From: Carettochelys insculpta | Taxonomy: Eukaryota; Chordata; Testudines; Carettochelyidae | Direction of reading: 5' to 3' | Length of the DNA stretch: 64,000 nt | NCBI RefSeq assembly: GCF_033958435.1 | Contig: NC_134161.1 | Coordinates: 4,092,001-4,156,000 of the forward strand | Part shown: positions 12,961-25,217 of the stretch, one piece after another | Layout: every line of letters starts with the position of its first letter | How positions within the stretch are numbered: the first letter of the stretch is position 1 | The notes under the pieces: model-generated | Databases searched by the model: none | Told to the model about the DNA's origin: nothing | The model's input: only the letters and a program-made list of their open reading frames with translations | Made by a program: the position numbers and the translations under genes

Positions 12961-13059
12961 TGGAAATAAGCCATATACCTTCCCCAGTTACTTTTGAATG
13001 CATTCACATCATGAAACACCAAAAGGCTATGTAGCTTAAGGTATAAAAAACAAGGGAGG

Positions 13060-13393
13060 TACAGTAAACTCTTTCGTATCTGCCTCGGGACCCGAAGGTC
13101 ACCAGATAGTCAAATATTCTGGGTAATAGAGAGGTATAACTAGCAATACCTAACACTAAAGGAAAAACAAGATTGGATATTAAGAAACAAAGAAATATAT
13201 GCAGAGTACTTCATTTACCAACAGCAGGAGTATTGTGCACTGTAAACTTCTACTGTATTTGCTGTATTTATTTGCATTTACTTTGACTATACTGCACTTT
13301 TGGAAAATGTAACTGAAATTTACTTCGGGTGAAAATGCTGGTTATCTGAGAGTTCTGGGTGGTAGAATGCTGGATATGAAAGAGTTGGCAGTA
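13060..13393. mobile_element. mariner-type MITE flanked by TA
   Basis: The body is 13062-13391 (330 bp). The left terminus cagtaaactctttcgtatct and right terminus ggatatgaaagagttggcag are inverted repeats with few mismatches. TA lies at 13060-13061 and 13392-13393, the Tc1/mariner target duplication. No transposase frame is present. Confidence 0.75.
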
Positions 13394-13499
13394 GCTGGCT
13401 CTCCCACTCCCTATACCAGCTTGAAGGTTATCCTGTCATACTCTGATCCACGTGTAGTTTTAGTCTAGGAGACGAATCAAAATTTGAAATCTGACAAAT

Positions 13500-13970
13500 G
13501 CAGTCACAGCTTTGTCCTGGAAGCATATGCTTAGAAGATTGTGTATATTGTTAATCTATTCTTATCTGTAAGTTACTTATCTGCTGTTAGACATCCTGTT
13601 TTTTTTCTCATTATAACTAGAGCTTCTGACCTGCAGTATGCAGCGCATGTTGATAGCAATTTTCTAAGAATTCCCACAAATACCACATCTCTCTAATAGT
13701 CGCAGAAATATCTGTGCCTTTCACTAAATTGTGTTGTTTCTGCCACCCTTCTTATCAGATGTTGCTGCCTTCTTTCTTTCCTCTCTTCTTTTGATATTGG
13801 TAATAACTGCTACAATTGGCAGAGTGTGTGAGGGAAACCAATTAAAATTAGATCAGTTACAACTCTGCTGAAAGTCACTGATGCCTAATGATTTTTTAAA
13901 CAAATATCTCAAGCAGCTGGAAAGCAGCTCTTTGATTTTAAAGAGCAATGGAAGATTAATAATGTATTTT
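13500..13970. promoter_or_regulatory. Candidate conserved non-coding block upstream of the exon
   Basis: Repeat-free, with several homeodomain-like cores (accaattaaaattagat, gcctaatgatt, gaagattaataatg), ending about 600 bp before the exon. It could be an enhancer or splicing-related intronic conservation. Conservation is not tested. Confidence 0.3.
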
Positions 13971-14570
13971 ATTATTAGGCTGGTTTTTCTGAGCTGTTAG
14001 GACGGTATGTTTTGTTCTACAGGGTTTTGTTTTTGTTTTTGATTTTGGTGCTGCAAAGGACCCACTGCTCTTGGAAAAATGGGATCTATGGGATATCTTG
14101 TTAGCTGTAAAAAACTTGATCCTTCCTGTTCTACAGGTGAAAGTTTCCTCCCTGCTTTTGGGGGGAATTAGCCTGATTAGTCTCGTTTTCACAATCAGAA
14201 CATAAAGCGGTACCACACAGAACATTGGTCTGTCCTGTCCTCAGGCATGAATAATTTGTATTGCATTCTCAAATATGATTGGAATACTGCTTTAGTGAGC
14301 AACGTTGGATACAGACTTGTTTAAATTGTTCTGCTTTGGCTCATTACAAGCACAATCCACGTTAATTGCAGCGTTCTGGAAATTCTTACATGGTTTTACT
14401 TGGCACAGGGACTCTTGTAGTTTACCTTAAAGTCATCTGGGTCTCTGTGTCCTTCCTGCTGTAGATTAAATGATCTCTGTTGCGATATTTTCTCTGACAG
14501 AGATGTTTACAGATTGTATTTCTGTTGGATCACCAGAAGCCATCCATTGTGCCTGGGTATCTTCATAATG

Positions 14571-14605
14571 TGCTCTTTCTTTGTTTCTTTTCCCCCTTTC
14601 TCTAG
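14571..14605 (+). other. 3' splice acceptor with polypyrimidine tract
   Basis: A nearly pure pyrimidine run (tgctctttctttgtttc, then tttccccctttctct) ends in AG directly before the exon. A possible branch-point adenosine lies in cttcataat at about 14561-14569, some 40 bases upstream. The branch point is a guess; the tract and AG are plainly visible. Confidence 0.85.
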
Positions 14606-14692
14606 CGGGTGCCAAAGCGTTTGTCTGTGATCAGTGCGGTACACAGTTCTCTAAAGAAGATGCCTTGGAGGTGCACAGACAGACACACACCG
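14606..14692 (+). CDS. ZBTB16: ZBTB16 (PLZF) internal exon encoding one C2H2 zinc finger
   Basis: The exon is 87 bp and both flanking introns are phase 1: it opens with the last two bases of a split codon and closes with the first base of a glycine codon. In between are 28 codons reading GAKAFVCDQCGTQFSK, then EDALEVHRQTHT. The spacing is C-X2-C-X12-H-X3-H, a complete zinc finger, followed by the start of a linker. From memory this matches finger 3 of the nine fingers in vertebrate ZBTB16, a BTB/POZ zinc-finger repressor acting in the nucleus in stem-cell maintenance, limb and axial patterning and NKT-cell development. The ZBTB16 exon for this finger is also short, lying between the large BTB exon and the exons for the remaining fingers. 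Two residues differ from the human sequence as I recall it: T for A two residues after the second Cys, and V for T just before the first His. BTB domain and other fingers lie outside the window. Confidence 0.93.
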
Positions 14693-14698
14693 GTATGT
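14693..14698 (+). other. 5' splice donor GTATGT
   Basis: The exon ends ...CACACCG and is followed by GTATGT, a good donor consensus. It keeps the phase-1 glycine codon split that the next finger-encoding exon must complete. Confidence 0.85.
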
Positions 14699-15729
14699 GG
14701 ACTTTTTTTTTAAATAAATAATAAACAAATAAATAACCCCCTAAACATACTAGATCTACACAATGACACCTGCTGGAGTTAAGTCAAACTTTCCAGAACT
14801 CCTGGAGAGAGCCAGACAGAGGACTAAATGATACTTTTATGAGGCGTTTGTTTATCTGCTCTCTCAGAAGGGGTAGAGTACATCATATCCTCTCTCCTCT
14901 GGCGTATGCGCGTGCACACGCAGACACAGCAAGATTTCCTTTCTCAAGCAATTTTTTTCATTCTGTTTCAGAACTGTTTCCCAAAGCCCTTTTCTAGCAA
15001 GAGCCAAAATTACAGCTTTTTCTACCGAGAAGAAAGAATGCCTTTCTAGTCCTCCGTGAGGGCTCTGGGGCGGAGTGACCATTTTTTGTCCCCTTTGTCT
15101 TTTACCGTTCCATTTCTAATAGATTATCATTTCAAAGGGGAACAACAGGAACCCCGTTTCCTACGGATGCACAGAGTTTTACAGAATCCTGTGTTGACTA
15201 CATAAGAGAGGCAGGATAACATTTTTTCGGTGAATGTTGATTTCACTGCGTGTGCTCATGCACAAAGAGTAAGGGAAAAGATTCTCAGGGTGGAAATCAA
15301 ATTTTACAAACTGGCAAAGAAATTCGGAGGAGAACTTCCCTGTGTCCCACTGGAATGTGTACGAAACACATTGTAATGAACACAGCCTTAAGCAGCTATT
15401 TGCACCTCTGCTAAAACCGCCCGGATAGAAAGATTTGACTCTTAATGCCAACTCTGATTAAATTATTGTCGGGTCCCAATAACGTCCTACAATTGTAGTA
15501 ATTTCAAAAGGTGATGAATGTAAAAATTAAAGATTAATATTTGTTAATATTATAATAAATGGAATTTTGCTAAGCTGAAGAATGAACTATAGAGAACTAG
15601 GCCTGCCCTGGTGTCGTACTCATGAGGTGGAGGTTACCTCATTATCTTGTATGAAATGGCTCAGCAGGGGAACCTCAAGTTTAGCCTTGGTCCCAGATGG
15701 AAAATATTGCCCATATGTGTTGTGTTATG

Positions 15730-15910
15730 TTTGTTAGTTAAAGCCTGTTACAACTGCTGGCACGTAGGGCAACAATGAAGGTCCTCCACCTCTGTCTGTC
15801 TTTGGCCATCTTCACCAGCGTGTTCCAATTGTAGTTCATTCTCTGCCTCAACAGTACACTGCTATGTTGTCTTGGACCGCCCACGTTTCCGTCTTCCTTT
15901 AGCCAACCAG
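15730..15910 (-). mobile_element. LINE C-terminal remnant
   Basis: The minus strand reads WNTLVKMAKDRQRWRTFIVA, followed by L. This resembles the C-terminal tail of endonuclease/reverse-transcriptase LINE proteins, where a GRPKTTW-like stretch precedes a LAKDRQRWR-like motif. Upstream codons give a GRSKTT-like remnant in another frame, so at least one frameshift has occurred. The clade cannot be fixed from this tail. Confidence 0.6.
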
Positions 15911-15997
15911 TGAGTGTTATTTTTACAATGGCATCTGCCTCCCTTCTCCTGAAAATAGCTGTTCTGGGGCACTGAGGAATGTTTCTCTAATACAATG

Positions 15998-16353
15998 CAG
16001 GTTACACCTCTCTCCTCCAGCACCCTTGGCACCAGTAACATTGAATTTACCGTACAAAGGGAGGTCCTTTCCCTCCAGCCCCCCCGCCACTCTGTGCCAT
16101 GATTGCCCCCCAGCTCGAGCCCCTCCAGCCTCCTTACCTCTCTCCCAGCCCCTGAGAGCCTGACACCAGCCCTGGCTGCTGGATCTGACAGCAGCCTTGT
16201 CAGTACTAGTTCCAGCCCTGTACTGGCTGCTGATCACGGGCTCCTCCTAACAGCCTTCTGGCCCAGGGCTGTCTGATCCAGTAACATCTATGGTCCTACT
16301 GGATCACAGATGTTGCCAGACCAGAGATTCCCAGTTTTGCGAGGTGGAACTTA
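15998..16353. mobile_element. MITE with caggttacacctctct-type termini
   Basis: Left end caggttacacctctctcctc and right end ttttgcgaggtggaact are imperfect inverted repeats, followed by TA at 16352-16353. The termini resemble the TA-flanked family at 21461, 36781 and 48356, but the interior is GC-rich (16070-16240) and different. It may be a composite or another subfamily. Confidence 0.5.
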
Positions 16354-17770
16354 ATTTCCAGTTAGCCAGGTCACAGCAGGACACAGGCAGTGTGTAGGAT
16401 TGCCTTTATTACCAGGAAAAGATTTCACTCCCTTTTGATAGCTTCGGTTGTCTTCCTCCTGTCTGCGGGGTTTTGTTCTCTATGCACAGCCCTCTCTGCT
16501 TTGGGTTTCGTTTTAGCTGCTGGGGCTCAGTTGGGCACTAAAGAGGTGAGGCATGGAACAGGCAAACTTAGCGAGTGCTTTTAACTATTTTGCCTTCCTT
16601 TAACTCAAGTCTAAAGTCAGACAGTGAAACTTTAGCCGAATGCCTTGTTTTCAGAGAAAATTGAAAACAAAGCTGAATGAAACTCTAGCTGTCATACTGC
16701 AGGGAACAAGCAAACATTGGCTAAACAGGGAAATGGGTAAAATGCATGGGATTGTCTAAGATCTCCCATTAATATAAGCCACCAACAGTTCTTTAGGAGT
16801 TTGCACCCAAGGTTTCTTTCCGCAGTATCCTCTGAGGGTGAGGGGACAGTACGGTTCTGTCCGATATTTTTGCATATTTGTATTGTATAATATTGCACCT
16901 GCATTTTCACCATCATGGCCTTTCCAGGGAACATCTAGAAGAACCAGCTTTCTGACTTGTGCAGTTTGGCTGAGATTTGCAGTGAGCTCTTCTATTTCAT
17001 TACAAAATCTTGATTGAACAATAAATTTTATACGACTAACCCAATGGGTTTTATTCCCCATTCCTCAGTTTGAAAGCTGTTTCTCCTTCTGCTAAATACC
17101 ACCGACGGCATCTGAGAGCTGAAAACTCAGACGTCTTTCTGGAGGAAACAGAAAATCGAGCGAAGGGCGATGATTTCTGTCAACCTGCTAAGCTAAAGGT
17201 GTTCTGAGCAATCAGATCGCATTATCAGCTTTGAACTGCAACCTTAGCGTAGGAAAGACTAGGTGGTGGCACAAGCTGGATGTGAAATGATCAGTCAATT
17301 GTTGCCTGGTTCTTGGTTTTCAAAAATCTATAAGGGCTTCAGTGGCATCTAAGAGAGGAGTTTGGGGGTGCTGTCGCCTTGGAGTTAAAACCGCTCGGAG
17401 ATTGGAAGTTGAGTTGGGGAGCTTTCCATCTTTTTTACCGTGACAGCATATCCTGACCCAGAGTGGTTGTCCTATTGCATGAAAATTATGGTGATAAATC
17501 CATTATAGGGTCATGTATGCCAGCTATGAAAGGCTCATTCACGGAAACAGTGACCTGTTCTGGCTCTGTCTTGCTGCCTTGTGCTTTACAAGCTGACTCA
17601 ATACCCCTGCAATGGTTTAAGTGCATAGTTACCCCTTCTTCCCTGTGCCCTAGTTCAAAGATGGTTGAGAAGAATGAGAGAAATGGGAGTAAGGCTGCTC
17701 TTCATAGCTGCTTATTCTAGCAAGCCTCAGGTATCTGTTCAGCGTATTGTTGTCCTTTTAAAAGGAAAAG

Positions 17771-18041
17771 CAAAGGATGTTGTGGTGGTGTTACGTTGTT
17801 GGTGTCAAAATATTAGACGGAGGAAGTGTGTGAGGTAATAATTTTCATTGGTCCAATTTCTCTTGGAGAAAGAGGCAAACTTAGTGCTTACACAGAGCTC
17901 TTCTTTGGGTTGGGAAAGGTACTCCAAGTGTCAGTGGCTGAAGAAGAGCTCTGCATAAGTTGGAGTGCTTGTCTCTTTCAGCAACCATAGTTGGTCCAAT
18001 GAAAGTTCTCACCTCACCCACATTGTCTCTAACAAAGGATG
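17771..18041 (+). mobile_element. Penelope-like fold-back repeat, second subfamily, 9-bp TSD
   Basis: The left arm (to about 17905) and right arm (from about 17940) are complementary: tgcttacacagagctcttct faces gaagaagagctctgcataag, and cattggtccaatttc faces agttggtccaatg. Between them is a spacer of about 35 bp. The direct repeat caaaggatg bounds the unit at 17771-17779 and 18033-18041. The core ctgaagaagagctc... is the hammerhead-like segment of this subfamily in decayed form. The frame at 17960-18175 is a chance frame. Confidence 0.68.
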
Positions 18042-18884
18042 GAGACATTCTCGTTGAGGGTTGGTATGAGTGTGTGCCGCTCAGAGGTGTTATCACTGCT
18101 GGAGAAGTAGACTCTGACAGGAAGCACTTGTTACATGCGGCAACGTATGTCTTCCGGAACTTTCTCACCTGTTAGCAAAAAACAAACCAAGAGGTGTGGA
18201 GGGCATTGCAGTAATGTGTGACAAAGATCACTTTTTTTTTTTTCCTGGCTAGTAAGTCTGTTCTCATTTTAGGGCTTCAGACATGGGTTGAAAATAAATG
18301 CTGGTGCTCAGTTATATTTCCTCAGTTGTGCTCTTTAATAAACAATGTATTTCCATTTTGTTGAGATTGGACACTGGCAAGTTGGTTGTTTTATAGTGGT
18401 TGGTTGACTGTTTTTGATCTGGGTTATGATATGGATCCAAGATTCTGATGTAATGTTCAGCGAGACAATTTGGAGGAAATCTGACCATCTCAGGAATAAA
18501 ACACCAGCTTTGAAGATGAGTAAAATTTTCAAAAATACTTACATTCTATTTTCAAGAGTGACTTAAGACTTGGACTGAATCACAGTCCGTAGGACTTTTG
18601 CTACTAAAGTATTTTGGCACTTCAGAAGATTCTCACACTGAATTGATAGATCAGTGCCCTTTGTCATCCTATTTATGTGAATAATTACCTTGTATCATGA
18701 CTCTATAGATTGTCACCATGGCACAATTGAGTGCCTCGTCCTGTATTGTAGACAAGAGATTCTGATGCCTATATTAAAATATATATCCAAAAGAAAAAGA
18801 AGCCGGTTCTCCAGGGGGCTGTAGTCAACAAAGCAAAGCTAGGACTCTTTTCCTCTAAGTGCAGTGGACCCTTTGGCCTTCTGT

Positions 18885-19150
18885 AGGCTTAGGGGAAGAT
18901 CAGTCCCCCAGCGATCAATTAAGCAGGTCTAGTAAATATGTGCTAAATCAACAGCTGATCAATCTCTCATCAGCTCCAGTACTCTACCGGAGTGAGAAGT
19001 GCAAGGGGAGAGTTTCTGCCATCAACCCTCTCCCCTTGTTTTGGGGACGACATGTAATTCGCTCTAAGGTACGTCGATTCCAGCTATGCTATTCACACAT
19101 CTGGAGTTGTGTACCTTAGGTTGACATTTGCCCCATGGTGTAGACCTGAC
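18885..19150. mobile_element. Palindromic MITE, gtctacac-type
   Basis: Ends with ggtgtagacctgacctg and contains paired segments such as aaggtacgtcgattccagct with agttgtgtaccttaggttga. Its overall organisation matches the element at 34196-34491. The left boundary is less clear. No coding capacity. Confidence 0.5.
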
Positions 19151-21460
19151 CTGAGATAGAAGTCCCTGTGAACATCTCCTAGATTGGAGCTCCTTGTTCT
19201 TTTCCGGTGTAAGTGATTCGGTTGGGAATCGTTGCTGAGGTTCTCTTCCTCATATGTTCCTATTTAGATTTATGAACCCAGATTGAGTCCAGAAGCATAT
19301 GGCTTTTCTCTCTCCTTTGCTGACCCGCCAGTGGCCAGTCTTTTTATTTCCATCTCAAGTCTATATTTCCTGTTCCTACCAGACTGACTGCACCTTTGCT
19401 AGGTAGCTGATGCAGGGGTGAACCCCTTAGCATTTTTTAATGTTTATTCTGAAAGGAACAGAGTGGCCCCAAGGCAAAACTGTGGTTTGTCATTGGGCGA
19501 TTACAGCTGATGGAGAGCATGGTGAGATGCAGGCATTTATGGGAAGTAGGTGATGGTTGCTTAGTCATCTGGAAATTCAGCCATTGACACGTTTGACTAT
19601 GAGCCCTGAAGGCTCAGTGCTTTATTACCAAGTATCCTGAGCCTGCCTCTGAGTGAAACTGGACTGATAACTCTGAAGTCTCTCGTTTTCATGTCAGGGT
19701 GCTTTCATTTTATTGTTAATAAATTGACTGTTGTAATATGAATCTTTGCTGTCTCTGGCTCATCTGTATCTTCAAAAACAGAATCCATCTGCTATCTCAA
19801 AGCACAAGCTGAGCACAAACAAGAACACAATGTTCAAGTGAAAGCTAGGAAAGAGCCATTTGTGCACATTGAGTCATTTTGAACCGTTGCGTGGTGCTCT
19901 AGATTAGCAAACAGTAATGTTTACATGGGAGCGTTGTCTTAATTCCCTTCCAGCTTGGTTCTTTTTGAAAATTCACAATACACCCAAAGAGTCTATCAAA
20001 ACAAGTAGTGGTGGCATGCAATGCTGCATGCCTTATGTGGTAAAGGCTTTGTTGCATGCATTGATCTGCACAAAGGATGTGAATGTAGAGCAGTATTTCC
20101 AATTCACATGCAACCGCTCTAAGTTAATTTGACCATTTATTTTCTGTCTAAATAATTTAGTGGTGGGTAAAATGGTGGTAGCACTACCCAAGTGCAAACA
20201 GTTGGCTTTAATCGCGTTTCCTTTTGTTGCTGCACTTTTGCCCTTTTGTTTTGTGTGGATGTAATAATAAACAAATAGAGGGAACTCTGAGTTGTATATT
20301 AGCACAAACACATCATGCAAACACCATAGTTTCTACATCGCTTCTGTTAAGGAGCAGTGAAGAGTTAGCAGCTACGCAGCTCCAGTAGCAGCATGTGTTT
20401 AATTTGTTCCAGGGTCTTTACACAAAGCATAAAACTAAAAGCAGTGTTGGGGAAGGAAACCCACTTCTTTCTGAACTAAAACAGGAACGTTTTAATTTTG
20501 TACAAGCAAGTATTTTATCACTGATCTATATGATTCATGTCTTAATTTATACTCAGCAGTTGAAATTTGACACGTGGACACTAGGTTGGCTTGAAGAACA
20601 CACTGGTTTTTTGCCAGAGTTTTTAATGACCAACCAGTAACATAAATTGCTGCATCACTGAGCAGGAATAGGTTCACCATGTCATTTGATCTGGAGACTT
20701 CACTGGCCAAGCAGCAGTTAATAAATTTTAAAATAATTACCCTCCTTATTGAAAGCCAAACTAATCAAGATTGGTTTTTACAAATAATTATGTTGTTGAA
20801 GCAATTGTATACATGGGATTAGGAAGAGGAAGAGAGGCTTTGGAATGCACAGGCTACCCCAAACAGGAGGGATTAAATGCTGACTGGACTTTGTATTCTG
20901 TGATATTACCACATGTTTGTACAGCTCCTGACATAACAAGGTCCTGACCTGGTTGGTTAGTAGAGATGACTGACACACAAACGTTCATACCGAACTGATT
21001 GCTTGCTGTACGGAGCTGAATTTCGGTTAGCAACGTGAGAAGACTTTTACCTGGTCCACACTGTGACAGTTGCTGGGTTGGGGAAAATGAAAATTGCACG
21101 CGGGTAGGACAGAAGGCTCTGTTAGAAGGCTATCTCTGTTAGAATATTCTCTGCCTCCCCAGACCCAAGTATCCTATTGTACTTGTCGTTAGAATTTGAT
21201 TTAACCCTCATACGACTTCCAGTTTTAATGGTCAGAGGTAGTTTGCCATTAAGCTTGTCTGCCACAGCTGGAGAATAGAAGAAAATGTACTGTGGTTTGT
21301 GGGTTTTCTTTCATCTTCCTTGGAAGCATCTGATACTGACCATTGTCAGATAGAATGCTGGCCTAACCATCCCATGCCTTTGAGCCGACCTGATGAGTCT
21401 GGTGTTCCTGTGCTGGAATTGTGCTGTGTTGTAAGAAGTGACCTGTTTGACAGATTCCAG

Positions 21461-21783
21461 TAAAGGCTGAACCTCTCTAATCTGGAACTCCCTCGTCCAG
21501 CATACTCCGTAATTTGACATGACTTTAGTTAGCAAGACGAGCACTTAGCAGGGGTGTGGCCAAGTTTCCCGTGGTTCCATAAAGTTTGTTTACAGCCACT
21601 AGTCCTGGCTCTCAGTGTTCTGTGCTGTTGTTTAGCTGTAATTTACCCCCAAGTGTCTTCTAAGAGCCCAGTGGAAGCCGTGGTAATGTGCTAGAAAATA
21701 TTGACCTCCCATCATCTGGCAGAGTCTCTTACCTGGCTCTGGTCAGGTCCCGAGGGTGCTGGATGAGAGAGGTTCAAGCTGTA
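21461..21783 (-). mobile_element. TA-flanked MITE family, copy 1
   Basis: The body is 21463-21781 (319 bp). Left terminus ggctgaacctctctaatctg and right terminus ggatgagagaggttcaagct are inverted repeats. TA lies on both sides (21461-21462 and 21782-21783). It is closely related along its whole length to 36783-37098 (opposite orientation) and 48358-48685 (same orientation), sharing the internal block cctggctctcagtgtt. Confidence 0.85.
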
Positions 21784-24049
21784 CCTTCTTGTCTGAATCC
21801 TTGACCTGCCCTGCTAACTGAAGGTGAAGAAACTGTTTTGGGGACAGGGTTGTGGCTTGTAAGGACAGTTCTGTTGAGCTTAAAAATGAGACACTCTCCT
21901 CTTGCTTTGTCTAGGAGAGACCAAAGACTTTCCCTGGTAGAAAGGAGACTTTGGAGTCAAAGAAATAAACTTTGCACATGGGTTAGTGGAATAAGGATTA
22001 AGTGTCTTTTATCAGCCATTCATGGCTTAGAGTTTTTGTTCATTTTTAGAACCCCCTGTATTTCCAGTGAAATAAATGAGAATTTGTGGTTGATCAGCAC
22101 CTTCTGAAAATCAGGGCCAAGAAGCTGCAGCATTAGGAATGTGTGGTTTCAGATGGTATTTAATGATGGCTGAAGCTCAACATGTCCCATCAAAATAAAA
22201 TTAAAACAGGGCAGCTACTAGGTTTCACTAATAACCTTGAAAAATGTGAGCTGATTAAGGATATTTGATTTAAAGCCCTGAGACTGGAATGTTCAAGACT
22301 GCCAAAGAGAGCTCCTACGTTCCTGCCAAAGCTCAAATGGTGACATGAAAACTGAGCCTGGTGGAACAAATATAGGACTCCCGGGTCACAGGGACCCAGT
22401 TAAACAGGTTTATCATCACCTCCTCAAGATGTAAACATAGGCGTCTCAGTTACACATCAGAAATGGGCTTTATGGCAAAGGAACCCACACTCACCAAGAA
22501 ATTGATAGCTTCCTGTTGTTGATCAGCTCTTGAATAGTGCTGCCCTGTTACAAAAATGTGAATTATAAGGGCTGTGCTAAGGAGACTTGATTTGCAAGTA
22601 ACTTATGCAGAAAAGATTTCTTCTGTTCCTTCTTTTCCTCGTCAGGTAATTATTTGGCAAGTGTAGTGAAAGACCTTCCTTTTGCAGAGGTGCAGCAAGA
22701 TTGAATTACTTCTTGAGGCTTCTGTGGCAGCTCGTTGCAAGGATGCTACTGTAATTCTGTCTAGAGAAATGAGAAACAAGAAGAGTAGCCAGGGCAGGCT
22801 GATCTAACTTGTTCACAAATGTCATTTTTTGAGACGGGGACAGACTCGGACACCAGTTTGGTGGTTAGTTTTGACACTTTTTGAACAAAGTACATCAAAT
22901 ATTGATGCTGCTGCATCGCTCTTCTCCTAAATGTGAAGAAAAGAATTTTATGAAGGGTGTGGATAAGATAAAGGAATCTGCTGAATTCCCACATAAGTGT
23001 GTGGACAGCTTTGTGATGAAACAACTAAAAATGGGAAAGTGACTTTATTCAGCATACTTTCAAGTTACTCACTACTTCCTAGAGAAAGGAGGCAGCATGC
23101 TAAACTAACATGTCTTAAACTTAAATCAAGCTGACTACAATCAAACCAACCCCCTCAATTTTTAAAGACAGAAAAGTGAAGCTTCTGTTTTGGATACAGG
23201 GTGATTTGTTTTTCTCTTTTTTTTACTGTTTTACACGTTTAAAATTAGAAAGTTCTGTTCATTCTGCACAGCTTAGTTGATTCAAGACTGCAAAGTTCTT
23301 TCTGGGTGTTCACTTTACTTGGCCCGGATCCTACACTAACAGAAGAAGTAGCAACTGTTCTGGCTTGTCTACAAAGCAGGTGAAGCCTCTGGGAAGATAT
23401 GGAAAATTAGGCATTAGTGTTCGAGAATTGAAAGGAAAATGAACAAAACTTTAAAAACGGCACGCGTGTTCCCAAGCATGGGGTTCTGGCAACTCGTTGG
23501 AGCTGCTGACTCTAAAATATAATAGCTGCTGACTTTTATAAATATCAGAGGTGATTTGTCTAGAATTTCCATGAACGTGCCAACGTGTTTAACATGAGAG
23601 AGCTACAGATGCAGAAACGCTGCATAACCAGCATCGTGTGCTTATATTTGGGCTGCAAATCCATGCGAGCACAGATTTACTTTTGACCTCGTTTCACACC
23701 GTAATTACCCAGGCATGTTTTATGCCCAATATAGAATTTGTTTTCTTAGCATACGCCATCACCTCTGTCGTGGCGAGCAGCTCATTTTTTGGTTTGTGTG
23801 CTCAATGCTGCTGGTCCCTGTTAGGCGACGACTGCCTCGGCAAGGCACGTCACTCTTCTGGTATATTTAGGATGGGCCAGGGCGGTTTCTTGGTCCTGGC
23901 CCTGAGTTGTTCAGCCTGTGGTGGTGAGAGCTGAACTAGGATGACTGCTGCATTCAGACCTCCAATGAAAATCCTTTAGCAATTGTCAATGATCCTATTG
24001 TTCCAGTAAAAAGGAAGGTGGATGGGAACTGACCCAGGGCCTGGAAATT

Positions 24050-24330
24050 CAGAAGGGCCCGGAGCTCCCAGACAGCTACTACAGCAGTGGCAGAGCCGAG
24101 AGCCCTGGGCCCTTGAAATGAGCCCTGATGTGCCGTGAGCTGTGCACCCAGCGGCTCTCGGGGCTGGCTGGAGGGGAGGGGCAGTGCAGTGTGCTCCAGG
24201 ACACTCTGAGGGCTGCTGAGGGTGGGGGAGGGGTGGCTGCTGAGGGCTGGCTGCCCCCAACCCCACTCTACCTCTTCCAAGGTCCAGAAGCCACCCCCTC
24301 ACACCTTGCCCAGGGGCCCAGCAAGTCTCT
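24050..24330. repeat. GC-rich block
   Basis: A GC-rich stretch in otherwise AT-moderate intron, with gggaggggcagtgc-like runs similar in texture to 8060-8640 and 31496-32008. Open frames on both strands (such as 23954-24280 and 24128-24466) show no domain and biased composition, so I do not call them genes. Confidence 0.4.
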
Positions 24331-24559
24331 CCGTCCTCTACTTCATACGTGGCTACGAAAACGTTGCAACAAACGTCGGGGTCACTCGAGAGCTGTCAGG
24401 AAAGCAGACACCGTGTCAGAGAGTTACAGCTGTCCCATTCCTGCGCGGCCCGGGTCTCTTTCCTAGGCATAACCTCATGCCCCAGCTTGAGCCATTTGCT
24501 GGAATGGTGGCTTGCAGGTGGGATATGAATGGAACAGTTGAGTGACTCTCACTGACATG

Positions 24560-25217
24560 AGCTGCTTTCTTAATTGTCTATAGTTCTGCCATGTCCCCTC
24601 TAACGCATTCACTTTGAACTAAATCCCATTTTTTTCAATGTTTCATACAGAACATTTCCAGGGCTTTAAGCACTCTCATCCTCTGTCCCCTTTGTTTCTG
24701 CTAGACCTTTTTTCTAAGTAGGGTCCAAATCTCTTTACACGACGTTCCAGGTGAGGACGTAAAATTTCTTTCTGCCGCGGTGCTATAATACTTTGTATGT
24801 ATTCCTCATACCTCCAAAGAAGATGTGTGCTTCCTCAACTGCCACTTGAGAGGAGGTGTAATTCTCGCTGAGCTGGCCACATAGACATCCAGATCTCTTT
24901 CACAGAGTACTTGCATTCTATTTAAAACAGAATCACAGAATCATAGAATCACAGGGCTGGAAGGGACCTCAGGAGGTCATCTCGTCCAGCCCCATGCTTC
25001 CAGCAGGATCAACCCCCATAAAGTCATCCCAGCCAGCATCTTGTCAAGCCGGGACTTAAAAACCTCAAGGGATGGAGAATCCAGCTGCTCATGTGGACGA
25101 GTAATTCAAATGATTCTTGCCAAAAATGCATTACCTTGCCTTTGTTGACACTGGATTTCATGGGCTATCATGCTTCTTTTGGTCCTAGATTGGGTAGGAC
25201 CTTCTGCACTTCCTCAC
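24560..25217 (-). mobile_element. Old LINE (CR1-like) remnant, interrupted by a younger CR1
   Basis: 24560-24928 and 25106-25217 read like antisense 3' sequence of an old CR1-type LINE (for example caggtgaggacg and aaatgcattaccttgcc, which I associate with such elements). The middle part is a separate CR1 insertion annotated below. The call is from memory of repeat texture. Confidence 0.4.
24929..25105 (-). mobile_element. CR1 LINE 3' end, antisense
   Basis: Begins agaatcacagaatcatagaa, the reverse complement of the short terminal tandem repeat at CR1 3' ends. It continues ggctggaagggacctcagga and ggtcatctcgtccagccc, the standard CR1 3'-UTR in antisense. It is 5'-truncated as usual for CR1 and ends near 25105. 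Confidence 0.9.

Larger units (their letters stand above)
1..14605 (+). other. ZBTB16: ZBTB16 intron upstream of the finger-3 exon (intron 2 by human numbering)
   Basis: All sequence before the exon. No open frame here resembles the BTB domain or fingers 1-2, so the large preceding exon is beyond the left edge. The intron holds repeats and candidate regulatory blocks listed separately. I see nothing recognisable in 800-1760, 2030-4060, 4640-6170, 6360-8060, 8650-9860, 10090-12490 and 14000-14560: mixed unique-looking sequence with short homopolymers. Confidence 0.85.

Noticed and set aside
17521..17720. Possible secreted-protein-like frame
   Set aside because: Short, without splice context, and adjacent to the fold-back repeat; chance.
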